NCBI RefSeq assembly: GCF_001625305.1
Contig: NW_017803379.1
Span: 2,878,704-2,942,703 of the forward strand
DNA length: 64,000 nucleotides
Source of the DNA: Branchiostoma belcheri
Taxonomy: Eukaryota > Chordata > Leptocardii > Amphioxiformes > Branchiostomatidae
Direction: 5' to 3'
Each line of letters opens with the position of its first letter. Position 1 is the stretch's first letter. A program made the position numbers and the translations under genes. The notes beneath the pieces were generated by a model. The model was not told the DNA's origin, searched no databases, and saw only the letters and a program-made list of their open reading frames with translations. Positions 1 to 18,679 of this stretch are shown in pieces.

Positions 1-326
1 TTTGAACAGCTATCCTGTTTCAATTACATATTTAGTGACTTTAACAATTTATGTACCTGTAGAAAGTGTACCTTTCATTCCTTATAAATTATCAAAGAAT
101 GAAATTGTTCATATTGCCTCCGTCTGTGAAAACAACGTACTGTAGCTTAATGTTTGGCTAGCATTGGTTCTTAGACTTGGTTAAAAAATCTTGTCTTTGG
201 TGGATTTTTCATTTAATATGTAGGTAGGCCCATATGTCCTTAGTAAGATATGATTAGATTTTGAAATGATCCTCCTAGCAGCTTCCTATCAAACTGCATG
301 GATTTAAATGGCTGTTGTGTTTCTAG
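1..326 (+). other. Intron of KIF3A (5' exons outside window)
   Basis: AT-rich sequence ending in a splice acceptor at 325-326, just before the first visible KIF3A exon. No coding signal is seen. The upstream motor-domain exons (P-loop, switch I) must lie to the left of the window. Confidence 0.7.
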
Positions 327-7625
<7,299 letters not shown>

Positions 7626-8568
7626 GGTTTTTGCCACACTTTACAGCAGCATCATGCCAGGAAAAACAGCAACTTACTACCTACACCAGCAAAGCATGTC
7701 TTCTCAGTCAGATCCGTCCATGTTTAAAAGCCACAGTTGCCTACTTCTGATTTTGCACGTACAATTATGGACCAAGAGCAGGACTGCCCTTTTAAACAAG
7801 TCATGTAATGTTACATTAACATTACCAATTGTGTAAGACTGTAAGGTATAAACTTAAGCACAAGCACAAGAAACAGCAGTACATGTACCATTTGTGTGAT
7901 TACAATATCTAATACTAGTAACAGTCAAAAGTCTTGCATTGTACGTTTTGAAAAATCGTTTTGCTACACTTAGAAATTACAAATTTGTCATAAGGAAAAA
8001 AGTGTGCTTCTCATGACACTATTTAAGACACCTTTTATACAAATGAAGGTATGACCACAAAAGCAGCCTTACAGCAAGGATCTGTTCACAATCATTTTTC
8101 AGTTGAAGAGGTTGTATTGGATTAACCTAACTACTGATTTCTCCTGTGTCCAATACAAATATAGACTGAACTATTCTTTAGCAACCAGCAGGTGCTACAA
8201 TGTACCTTGTGATTTTCTGTTATAATGTATGAGATTTTGTATTATGTTGTAGGTGAAATCAGGTGCATAGAGAACATTATAGTGACATGTTTGTATGTTG
8301 CACATTGGTGCCGTGAGCTGGCTCGCAGCAAATAGAAAACCTGACTTGTAATCAAACTCTGGGTGTACATAATTTACCTTACAGTTATAGAATCGAATGA
8401 GAACTGCAACAATGTCTTCAGTATCCAAACCATGTGTGACAATGTCTTTTGTTCAATCTGATATTGGTACTCAATATTGTATATCAATACCTCATATCAA
8501 TAATACCATCTATAGAGTTTCTTTGGGACCTGTATTGCCGAGATAGGTGTCCACCTGTAGTAGGATTC
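7626..8568. other. Convergent 3' ends of KIF3A and the DED-ankyrin gene
   Basis: AT-rich sequence between two stop codons on opposite strands, expected to hold both 3' UTRs. I see no clear AATAAA on the plus strand after 7626 and no convincing gene. Confidence 0.6.
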
Positions 8569-11500
8569 CTAGTGCCTGAACCCCGTGCTCTCCCTTCGGG
8601 CTGCATCATCAGGGTAGTAGCTGTCCAGTTGTGGCAGATTCTCTAGTGCCTGAATTTCCTCTCTCCTCCATGAAGGCAGTCTAGGTGAGCTGATTGGTGA
8701 TACCTTCCCCAGCGGCGGTTCTTTCTTCTCTTTAAGGACACCTTTCTTTACTTTACCTGAGAGAGGAATTGAACAAGGTTAGCGTGGAACCAAACTTTGA
8801 AAAAGTGTTCACTGGAACATTCCATGCTGTGTATTCTATGAGGATAGCCATTGGGTGCCATCAATAATCAATATACCATTGTAGCCAGCGACATCAGGGA
8901 GCTGGCAAAAACTATGGAGGATGGTACTCAGGCTATCTTTAGACTGAATTTTCCAATAGGTTTTAAAAATTGTTGCCCATGTTTTTCTTTCATAAGACAA
9001 ATCAGTAACATGTAGCACTATTGTAAACAAAATAGGAACAATACTCATTGTGGTAGATAACTTGTAGTAAGATGTTCCTACCTTTCTTGGTGAAGCAAGC
9101 GATGTTGACGTCTGACCCGAAGGTGGCTAAACTGCGAGCTATTCTTGGGTTGATGGAGTGAGCAGCGTACTGCATGGCGATGGCATACTCCTGTGGACAT
9201 GGATGCAAGAAAAATTTTAGCAAAAAAAGGTCTGACGATATGAAAACTAGTACTGCTAAGAAGATTGTCCCATATTCAGCAGTACACCTTTCCACTTTGT
9301 TAATGTTACACTTTTCTGCAATTACATCTTTAGTAAATACATGGATACTATAGATATTACTCCATTAGTTTTCACAAACAAACAAACAAAAAACACATAC
9401 ATATACATTTTTACCAAGCTCCCTGGATTTTTAAAAAGAAACAATACAAATACATGTTTAGTAAATAGAAATAACTGATTATTCCATGTAGAAAGACAAC
9501 CATCTATAACATTGTACTATTTTGTTAGAGAGTTAATGTAGGCAGTGATATGGTTTACACAACACATACCGTGTTTCTGCGGTGCACGTTGGACCCGTAC
9601 GCCAACAGAACCTGCACCATCGCGAGGCGGTTCATTCTGGACGCCATGTGCAGGGCTGTCTCCTGGAACTGGGCAAAACAAACATCCTTTGAATCACATC
9701 GAGCTTCAAAACTTTAAATACGGCAGCAGAGATTAATTGAACAGTCTTCAGCAGTTCTTTGCATTTCGCCCAAACACTGGCATTTGTTAGATTCATTTCT
9801 GTCAACTTAGGAGCGCCCCTCTTGTCTCCGTGCGGTCGATACTATACTGCAGTTTAGTACTTACTTTGTTCTGTATGTTGACATCTATCCCGCCTTCCAC
9901 CAGAGATTCCATCGCCTCCTGGTGTCCGCTGGATACAGCCCAGTGAAGGGCAGAGTTCCCGTCCTGAAACATACCAGTGTTGATTAACCAGTCAGCACCA
10001 AGGACAGAACCCACAACTCTTTTAATTTTGAAAGCTTGAGGATTGCCTTCGGAAGTTGCAACCTGTATTGATTTTTTTATCCTGAGAGTTTGTAGCAATG
10101 TTATGTCATAAAGTAACTGACAACAACAAAATGCAGCAAAATCGCGACTACCTAACACATGTACCTGATCCACGGCATCCATGTCCACCCTGAGGTCGAT
10201 GAGCGCGTCTACCGCCGGTGCGTACCCTGCCCCTGCCGCGTGGTGCAGCGCCGTCGTGCCCTTCTGTGGGGCGGAAACAACGGGAGATCAGTCTGGGCCG
10301 TGACGGAACGTTTCATGTATTTTTTTTGCAACGCTTCTAATACTATACTAGTACCTTCAAGCAGACCTTTCGGTGATTGCAAAGACAGTATCAAATTGTC
10401 CAGGCAGTACTATCCATTTGCCCGGACAGTTGCCATTTGGCATCCGTGTGTTAGGCTGGGATAAAAAAAGATACCATTACGAAAAAGAGAGCCCGAGAAA
10501 ACTCCTGAAACACGCCAAAAATACGTCCAAGCCTGAACCTCTGTTTGGAGAGTACAAAGCCTGGAGACGACAAAACAGTCTTTTCTGATATGTGGTCAAA
10601 ACTAACAAAGTGTTTTCAACTCTCTACACATCTTTGGGCGAGGATCGCAGACTTTTTTTGTGTTCTGTAGTTCTGAAGTTTATCTCTGTCCCGGTACCGG
10701 TACCTTGCTTTGGATGAGGATATCTGCGCCTTGTTGCACCAGCAGAGCGGCCGTGTGAGAATGTCCGTACAGCCCAGCATGGTGGAGCGGGGTTTCCCCA
10801 GCCTGAAACCGTACAAGAGTGGATCCCGGAGTTATAGTACTTATACTCTACTCTATAGTCCCGGTGAGTTTGGTTAAATGTAGCAGAAACGTTATCTTAT
10901 TCAAAATCAGCTTGCATTTGTCGTTAAAATCATCTCCATTGCTAACCAGTGGAAAAGTCATTGCAGTGAAAGTACTTGTAGTACATTGTATTAATTCACC
11001 TCGTTTAAAGCATCGAGGTCGGCACCGTTTTGGATGAGGTAGAACGCCGTGTCGGTGCGCCCTCTTGCGGCGGCGTGGTGTAGAGGACTGTCACCTATCT
11101 AGAAAAATACAGCAAGTATAATTGTACAAATTGTGAAGCGTATCATCCGAAGATTATAAATCTAGATATACCTGGATGTTTAACTCCTAAAATATGAAAT
11201 TCAATATGATTTTAAAGTGAATGTGCTTCAAAGTGCATCCTCAGAACAATACCAAACTGTTCCTACCTTGTTTCTGATGTTGATGTCTGCATCATTTTCT
11301 ACCAGGATCTTTGCACATGAGGTGTGGCCTCCTAGCGATGCTGCGTGTAAAGCAGAATCACCACTCTGAAAAAAAACAATATCAAAACTATTATTTTTAC
11401 ATTTTCCTGATGAAGACTGCACATTTCATATAGCCGATTCTCCTACATCACAGACAGATACACAAATACAGGAACATTCACTCTAGAATCTAGAATAAAG

Positions 11501-14500
11501 TCCCGTACCGTACACAATTCACACCCTGCATGATAAATTTCTAACTACAGTTGTAGTAGATCTGTTATGTAATTGTACTAAATGTTTCTTTTAAACTTCA
11601 AAAAGTTTGCATCTGTATTTGAATTGTATGAAAGCTATAGCTGATAGAGTTAATAAAGTATCCATGCAGAAGCTATTACTAACACAGGTGTCAAGTACTA
11701 GTAACGTAGCCATTCTTTGCAACTAATGATGTCACAACATCATTGGCAACACCAAATTTGTCACAGTTACAAACAGTAACAGTAACACCCCTACCTTCTG
11801 AGCGCCCTGTGCGTTGACGTTTGCCCTGTCCTTCAGCACCAGGTTCCTGACCAGCGTCTCCAGACCGTAGAACGCCGCGAAGTGCAGAGTCGACTCTACC
11901 TCAGGGGTGAACTGGGCAGGGGAACAACCATGAATTTTTAAATGAAGAGTTTGCGATTTATTATGAAACAACATCACTATTATTTCAGACAGGCATAATT
12001 TTGAATTACGATACTTTTCTTGATTGCATACTGGTTTTATAGATCATTGTCTTGTGAATTTGCCCACCTGTTCGATGTCTTCCTCCGCCTTCTCCAACAG
12101 GAAGATGGTCTCGGAGTGAGCTGTGTTCTCGGGCTCAGACGCCTTCATGTTCCGTGCCAACTCTATCGGAATTTTCCCAAACTGCAATAACAATAAGAAA
12201 AACGCACATATAAAGTATGTTCATCTGATAGGAGGACACAAGAGTTAATAGAATTTTCATAGGCATGGTAGATTTGAAATCCTAGGCCTACTTTTGACAC
12301 AAAACTAACTTAACGAACGAACCAACCAACCAACCAACCAACCAGCGAACCAACCAACCAACCAACCAACCAACCAACCAACCAACCAACCAACCAACCA
12401 ACCAACCAACCAACCAACCAACCAACCAATCAACAAATTGAATCAAAATGATACAGTACATGTATTACTAATGTGTACCGTAAAGATAATGGGCAAGAGC
12501 CAAGCCACTACGTAGCCACCCTTCCTCTAGTTCCACCCTCCACTTATTTACGTATACACAAAATACCACACAAACGCCCGCTACCTTGTTTTTAGCCTGT
12601 ATGTTTGCCCGGTAACAGAGCAGCCGTTCTACATGTGCCACGTGACCCAGGCAGGCTGCTAAGTGAAGAGCTGTGTCCTGGTCCTACAAAGAGCAGCAGA
12701 AATGGCGAGAGAAACTAATCAAATGTCAGACATTGAGTAAACGGGAGCGGGACATACGGGAAAGGTCTTTACGGCAGTGTCTGACCTTGGTGCTGAAATG
12801 TGCTTTCAGTGTTAGGTTTGCAACTTTTGCCATTACAGTTACTAGTATAACAAAAAAAAAACAACTAAGTATATTGAAATGGATTGATTTCTGACTGATG
12901 TTAAACGAATTCATGGGTTATGTGACGGGAAATTAACAATAAGTTATTTTTTCTGTCTAAACTTGTACCTTGTTTGTAGTATTTGCATCCGCGCCATGTC
13001 TCAGTAGTTCTCTAAGCGCGAAGAATTGGTCCCATTCTGTAGCCAGATGTAGGGGATAATCTCCGTTCTGGAATAGACCGTCAAAAAAGAACATTTAGGT
13101 ATGACAATGTAATTTGCTATTAAACTTTCTTTCCATCACTACAATTGTTGAAAAAGGGAAATATCTATGAGTGTAACTGGGACGGTGTATTTGACGGTAT
13201 GATCGTGATTGTGTGCCCACCTTGTTGACGGGGTTTCGGAGAGCCCTGTTCTCGCACAGCACTGCTACCACAGACGCATGCCCAGTACGGGCAGCACAGT
13301 GAAGGGGCGTGTCGTCGTCCTGAAACATGTGTGACGTCAGATTGATTGACAGTCAGAATGCTAATAATAAATATTACGAGGAAGTTGACAAGGTGGAAAT
13401 TATCAACATGGCCACTCAATGTATTTTGTCGCATTAAGACAGATATCTTCAATATATATGTTATTATATTCACTACCGTGTGCTAATAGGGCCTATATTA
13501 TTTCTCTAACAATAAATTATTTACGTTATTAAAATGAAACATTGTAAACATGTAAGACTATACCTCGTTCCTGATGTTAACATAGGCGGCGTATTCGATC
13601 AAGATCTTTGCGACTTCCGGGTGACCTTTAGTGCCTGTATGGTGCAGAGGGGTGTCTCCGAACTGAAAAAAAGTTGTTTTGATAACGCACACATAGTTTC
13701 TCTGTTTTCCTTTCATTTTTTATTATCTACGAATATCTGTATCTGTATAGCCGGTATAACCGCCCTTCGGCGTAACGCACCAGCTTCCCAGCGGCACGCG
13801 GCGCGGCGGCAGCTGGCTACATTACACCGAACGACTTGTTACGCCTTTCCCAAGGGCACAAGATCGGTGACATGGGTAGGTTTCGAACCCGGGACCTCTT
13901 CGTCCGTAACACGCTACCGCTACGCCACACGACCCCAAGAGGCTAAGAAAATATCACACCGATATCCATGTATGTACTTACATCATTGGTAATGTCCACG
14001 TCGGCCAGTAACGACAGAAGTTTAGCGGCGACATCTACATGACCTTTGGCAGCAGCCATATGCAGGGCCGTGTTTCCGTCCTGTAGAAAACGTTACGTGA
14101 CGTTACATTACAGTCACAGATGTCAGATCCTCACCAACAGTGCCCTAGCATATATGTTCTGTGCTAAGATCTAGACTTGACATTACATCATTCACACAGA
14201 TCCTAACCAGCGGTGCACTAGCTAGAAAACGTGAAGAATCCAGCCGGAATTACACCATATTCATCGGATGCATAGGGACATACCTGTTCGATGCTAAGAC
14301 TTGACATTGTATTATTCAATATAAAGATCATGTAAAGAGTTTAAGTAGAAATAGATTTAGGATAGTTATCACTTCGTTTCTCTGTCAAGTATACATACAT
14401 TGAAAACCTTTTTTTCGTTGGTTTTATTTGCAATTAGCCTTCGGGCATGGTCTAGCAATAAAGCTATCAAGTATTTTCATTATCGATATGTGTTAATCAT

Positions 14501-15788
14501 TTTTATGGGAAACTGCTCACGTGTTCCTTGGCGTTGACGTTGGCTAACAGCTCGTGGTACCGCTCCACCAGAGCACAGTCTCCGTTCCTTGCGCCGTGGA
14601 AAAACGTCTTGGATATCACCTACAGGAGAATTTCAATGATTGGTCGATTCAAAATATAACGGTGGGTTACGTAGCAACGTCAAACGTACCGTTATTTTTA
14701 TTTTACTCATTGGACACCACGTAACAAGACCCGAAGGCCACTCCAAGGTTACGGGTTAAGTATCAGACAGAAACAGCATCTTTTCTTCCTAAGTCAGAAA
14801 CATCATGATAATCTTTGCATCATCAGCTGATTCAACAAGATACGAAAAGCAAAATACAAAACTAGTCAGTCAAATTCTTTTGAGATCATCTTCTCTTACT
14901 TACCAGGTACCGTCTGAAAGTGTCCCCTAAGACGTAACAAAAGGCGTCTAACATCGTGTCGTCCTGTAGGTACCTCCGCCTGTACCTGTCGTACAGATAG
15001 TACACAGACGGACGGGTCAGCTCCAGGTACCGGCGGAGCTTCTCAAACTTCGGGTGGGAAAGGCGCTTCAAGCCCGGTCCTATAGAGGGACACAGCGACA
15101 GACATATAATTGCTAGTGTTTGCCAAAAAGTTACAAAGTGGAAGGGGGTGACTAGCGAAAAACACCACAATGGTACAATGAAGAACATACTGTGTCTTGG
15201 AAAAGTTTAAGAACATAACGGAGAATTATCTCGTAAATTTTGTAGCAGGTTTTCATGTAACTTGTCAACAATGTGTTCGCATGTTTTGGCAAAGAATTAC
15301 GCAGAGACTTACTAACATGTGATTTCAATGAAATTGTTATATTTACTACTATATAACTGGACAATATTTCATCCAAATACCAATGATATTGGTCTATTGG
15401 GTAGTGTGAGAATGTCTTCCTTCTCAATACGATGTTTTGGAATATATCTTGTCACCACACACACACCTTCTTGTTTCACAGAGCCCTTCAACTCTCCCGC
15501 TTTCCTCTCTGCAAACGGAAGCACCTCGTCCTCTAACGTCTGGTGCCTCTGACACGACACTAGGATCTCCACCAGCAGACTCAGGTCCGTCTCGGTCACC
15601 AGCTGTCGTGACACGAGGACGTCAATCAAAAACTCCGCCGTGGGTGGGGCCACGTTCGGGACCAGTCGGGTTTCTTCGGGGAAATATTCTTCGCACAACA
15701 GTCGGACGTGTTCGGCATGCCCGACTTCCAGGTCCGACGCGACACGAGACAGGAGATCGGGGAAGGAAATGGTGCTCTCCTTTGCCAT
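8569..15788 (-). CDS. DED plus ankyrin-repeat protein, 735 aa (18 exons)
   Basis: Exons in transcript order: 15788-15467, 15079-14904, 14619-14521, 14080-13982, 13662-13564, 13319-13221, 13067-12969, 12683-12585, 12181-12068, 11911-11795, 11365-11267, 11098-11000, 10802-10704, 10263-10165, 9963-9865, 9662-9570, 9190-9082, 8756-8569. They total 2208 nt with every phase consistent. Residues about 9-92 look like a death effector domain: [23 protein letters not shown] and [18 protein letters not shown] align with helices of FADD and caspase-8 DEDs, but the RxDL motif of helix 6 is degenerate. A basic helical linker follows (residues about 108-166, [18 protein letters not shown]), then about 14 ankyrin repeats with the usual TPLHxAAxxGH and LLxxGADxNxxNK signature; the exons at 12068 and 11795 are longer and more diverged. 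There is no membrane segment. The C-terminus is short and charged. Likely a cytosolic adaptor in death-fold signalling; partners unknown. The DED call is less certain than the ankyrin call. Confidence 0.85.
10376..10553. mobile_element. Remnant of palindromic family C element
   Basis: Intronic. It ends with ACCTCTGTTTGGAGAGTA and contains ACACGCCAAAAATACG, matching one arm of the inverted-repeat element at 35960-36113. The other arm is not clear. Likely a decayed miniature transposon. The left border is approximate. Confidence 0.45.
12316..12430. repeat. (CCAA)n microsatellite
   Basis: About 28 nearly uninterrupted CCAA units in an intron of the DED-ankyrin gene. The array is fairly pure and so probably length-polymorphic. 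Confidence 0.97.
13733..13937 (-). mobile_element. tRNA-derived SINE
   Basis: On the minus strand this about 205-bp element starts with an A-box-like GTGGCGTAGCGGTAGCG and has a near-perfect B box GGGTTCGAAACC about 50 bp in, the internal promoter of RNA polymerase III. A GC-rich body follows, then GAAGGGCGGTTATACCGG and a short CAGATA tail repeat. Partial copies of the body or tail recur at 44217-44268 and 47879-47935. It sits in an intron of the DED-ankyrin gene, in the same orientation as the gene. Confidence 0.8.
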
Positions 15789-17300
15789 ACTGTAGTGTCC
15801 AGATTTTCTTATTCAGCTAACAATTTTCTTTCAAAGTTTCATGGTGCGTTGTTTTACGCCGCCTTGCACAAAATTCTGTTGAAAATGAACATACGAAAAA
15901 TTAGATACACAGGTCACTGACTACTTTCACGCCGGTAGGTACTAAGTAGTAGTAGTACACATGAGTATGTACAGTGTGATATCTCTGTAAATTAGCTGTA
16001 CTTAGCTTTTAAGAGCATAAATGTACAATAAATATATCTCATTCATTCAGTATAGTAACACTCCAAATAGGCTTTGTACCATATGGACATTTGGTAGTAC
16101 GTTGCTTGTTTTCCCTTTAGCATTAACTTTGTGAAAATCCTGAATCTGACTGTATATAGAGTCATCAGTTATGAGGACCATTAACAGCATGACAGCTGAA
16201 CGTGTTTACAAACGGTATCGCTATTGAGAAGGTACAACTGACCGTTGAGTAAACAATAAACAACTTGAGAGGGCACAGCCTGTTCCTGAGAGGGTTTTCA
16301 CCTCACTTATGACTGTTCAATTGCCCCAAGTGTTCCTTTTCGTTACTTCTGATTAGGAGTAGTATACAAGCGTGAAGTTCCTGTAACGTTACATGTTATG
16401 TTACGGGTAGAGGGTTTGAAAAAAAAGTAGGAGATCTTGCCTCAAAATACCCCAAACAAGTGAGATTTGCAAAAATACTTAGCCCACAAGTCCATATCAA
16501 AATTTGAAATACAGCTATCTTAGATAACATATACAGTTACCTGAATGTATTATATAGTTAACACCTCTTCTTATATTCTTGTGTGATTCCGCCCTCCCAC
16601 CTGTCGCCGCTCACCTGTTGCCCTACCTGTACGGGGTCGTAACCATGGAAGCGTGACATTACACCTAGTTGGGTCGAACCATTCATGCATAGGGGGTAGG
16701 GTACTTGTTTCAATACACGAAGAAGTGAATCACACGATCCGTACACACACTTTCATATCTACTTGGATCAATTTTCCTTATATCTTCATAATGACCAGTG
16801 TGCGATATTAATGGTACAGTACAGGTTGACACCGCCACTGTTCATTATTGACATGTAGCAAACAAAAAAGCACAATAATAGACAAAGAATGGTGATTCGA
16901 CCATTTTAATTCAACAAGAGGTGCTCAATACCATGTTCTTGCACAGTATCCATTGAAACATCAAGTATTCGTTTGCCAATACATCCTGTTGTATATACAG
17001 GCAAAATCATTGTCTATTTTAAAGGAAATATACTTGTCACAAGAGTAATATTTACGATAGGGTCACACTAGTACTGAACTGTCAACGTATGACATTTGCT
17101 TTTTTTTAAATTTCCTCCATATTCAAAACAATCCGTCGCTTCCACTGGCTATCTTTGATACATTTTACACGGTATCAATGTTGAGCATAGTTTGACAGAA
17201 AGAACTTACGATCGTGGTTTCTGACACTTTGTGGCATGAAACATACAAACGAAGTCACAATCGTTACATTTTAGTAATCAGTTTTCTCAGCCTGGCACTG
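15789..17300. other. Intergenic, 5' flank of the DED-ankyrin gene
   Basis: Expected to hold the promoter and 5' UTR of the minus-strand DED-ankyrin gene. AT-rich; I see no clear TATA box, no recognisable repeat family and no coding exon. Confidence 0.5.
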
Positions 17301-17750
17301 TCACCTCTTCCTGAAGAAGTCCGTAACTGTCGTCTGTTTTACCGTCTTAGAACTTGACCGCATAAGTCTCTCCTGGCACCACTTCTCCTCCAAGGCGTTC
17401 TCAGTGTTCAAGATGTTATCCAAGACTTCCGTGTGCCCCTCCCTTACAAAGAATTTCTTTAGTCTCTTCAGACAATGCAGCGCTTCTGGAAGGTCTGTTA
17501 TGTCGTCTGACTTGTGTCCTTCTGTCTCAGACGCTGCTTCCCTGTCGAACTCATCTTCTAGAGATCTCTTCCTTTTCCTCTGCCTGTTGTTTCTGTCGTG
17601 TCCGACACTGCTCGGGCGGTGCTGGATGAAGATGGGTACCGGTTTGGCGTTGCTGCCGAAACTGTCGTTCAGGTCCAGCGTCTCCAAGCCCTGTTGTATC
17701 GTGATGAACCGAACCCGGCGCGGCTTGTTAGAGTCGACGTTTGGCGGCAT
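17301..17750 (-). CDS. PIP-box protein, tandem copy 1 (149 aa, intronless)
   Basis: Predicted PCNA-binding nuclear protein. The start at 17750 (MPPN) is chosen because it aligns with the MPPK start of the copy at 18224-18679; an in-frame Met 80 codons upstream also exists. Shared blocks: an N-terminal helix (IQQGLETLDLNDSF), a basic nuclear-localisation-like run followed by SLEDEF (QRKRKRSLEDEF), a conserved helical core (LPEALHCLKRLKKFFVREG, then HTEVLDNIL) and the extreme C-terminus KQTTVTDFFRKR. QTTVTDFF is a full PIP box (Q-x-x-aliphatic-x-x-F-F), and the TD inside it recalls PIP degrons read by CRL4-Cdt2. The terminus resembles that of p21 (QTSMTDFY), but I see no CDK-inhibitory domain. 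A TATA box lies about 80 bp upstream. Coding is strongly supported by the paralogue; function is inferred from the motif. Confidence 0.8.
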   Translation of the reverse strand: MPPNVDSNKPRRVRFITIQQGLETLDLNDSFGSNAKPVPIFIQHRPSSVGHDRNNRQRKRKRSLEDEFDREAASETEGHKSDDITDLPEALHCLKRLKKFFVREGHTEVLDNILNTENALEEKWCQERLMRSSSKTVKQTTVTDFFRKR

Positions 17751-17828
17751 CGTCACAAACTGCCTGCTAGCTCGTCTCAGAGTCAGCGGTGGAGATAAAT
17801 GACTTGTAGAAGCGCAGATGAAGGCTGT

Positions 17829-17834
17829 TTTATA
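17829..17834 (-). promoter_or_regulatory. TATA box of PIP-box gene copy 1
   Basis: The minus strand reads GAGTATAAAACAG, about 80 bp upstream of the proposed ATG. Its position supports the shorter MPPN start over the far upstream Met, which would lie ahead of this box. Confidence 0.6.
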
Positions 17835-17984
17835 CTCCGGTGGAAGTTGTCTTTGCCTGGCGTCAGTAGTCGCGTTACACACGCCATGTACCATTGTATG
17901 TGAGAAATGTTGAGAAATGAACAATACAGCTGAAGCCATTGTCTTCATTGACGGCGACGACCTGGAGCCTTGCATTGAGTCATC

Positions 17985-18005
17985 AGACAAGTTTCAGACA
18001 TGCCA
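17985..18005. promoter_or_regulatory. Candidate p53-family response element
   Basis: Two RRRCWWGYYY half-sites separated by one base: AGACAAGTTT (exact), then AGACATGCCA (one mismatch in the last position). It lies about 150 bp upstream of the TATA box and 235 bp upstream of the start codon of the first PIP-box gene. Matches of this quality arise by chance about once per window of this size, so location is the main support. Confidence 0.35.
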
Positions 18006-18223
18006 AACCAGAAAATCTGGAACTACTACTCAGTGACTGGAAGTCTCGTTGCGCATGACCTTTCACGGTCATGAAAAAAATGAGATAAACTTCTTCTATC
18101 GATAAAATAAAATGAAAAGGTAAGGCCTGTTATTGTAGAGTTACGCCCATTATTTACCCGTAACGTACTGTCATGTCACAGCCAGCATTTCACAGAAACT
18201 TGCTGATGAAGAACTGTTAACTT

Positions 18224-18679
18224 TCAGTCCATCTCCGCAATCTGACTTAAATGTTTCTTCCTGAAGAAGTCCGTAACTGTCGTCTGTTTTACAGCCTTAG
18301 ACCTTGGTCGTACAAGTTTTCTCTTACACTTCTCCCCCAAGACGTTCTCCAGCTCCAAGACGTTGTCCAAGACGTCTGTGTGCCCCTCCCTCACCACAAA
18401 CGTCTTTAGTTTCTTCAGACACTGTAGTGCCTCTGGGATGGTTCTGACATCTTCTGGGCCCTTTTCCCTGGCGTTCAGCGATGATTCCGTCTCAAAATCG
18501 TCTTCCAGTGACCTCTTTCTCTTCCGCTGCGCGCACATGTTGTCCTTCACCTCGAATGTTTTTCCTGAGTCGGTCCCGGTGTCGCTGCAAAATCTGTCAC
18601 CCAGTTCCAGCGCTTCTAACCCCCGCTGTAGCGCGCAAAACGGGCTCCTGTGTTGTTTTGTGTCTTTTTTGGGTGGCAT
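18224..18679 (-). CDS. PIP-box protein, tandem copy 2 (151 aa, intronless)
   Basis: Paralogue of the 17301-17750 gene, same strand, about 470 bp upstream of it. The shared layout is MPPK start, ALQRGLEALELGDRF helix, RKRKRSLEDDF basic patch, IPEALQCLKKLKTFVVREG and HTDVLDNVLELENVLGEK helical core, and near-terminal KQTTVTDFFRKK, a perfect PIP box. Unlike copy 1 it continues for ten residues after the motif (HLSQIAEMD). The middle segments have diverged while the core and the PIP box are conserved, which argues that both copies are under selection. Predicted nuclear PCNA ligand, perhaps in replication or repair control; family not recognised. An in-frame upstream Met (26 codons earlier) is less likely because copy 1 lacks matching sequence there. 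Confidence 0.8.
   Translation of the reverse strand: MPPKKDTKQHRSPFCALQRGLEALELGDRFCSDTGTDSGKTFEVKDNMCAQRKRKRSLEDDFETESSLNAREKGPEDVRTIPEALQCLKKLKTFVVREGHTDVLDNVLELENVLGEKCKRKLVRPRSKAVKQTTVTDFFRKKHLSQIAEMD

Noticed and set aside
13870-13937. Functional tRNA gene
   Set aside because: A and B boxes are present, but a cloverleaf cannot be formed convincingly, and the sequence continues into a SINE body with other copies in the window.
13534-13992. 152-codon plus-strand open frame
   Set aside because: It is antisense to an ankyrin exon and runs through the tRNA-derived SINE.
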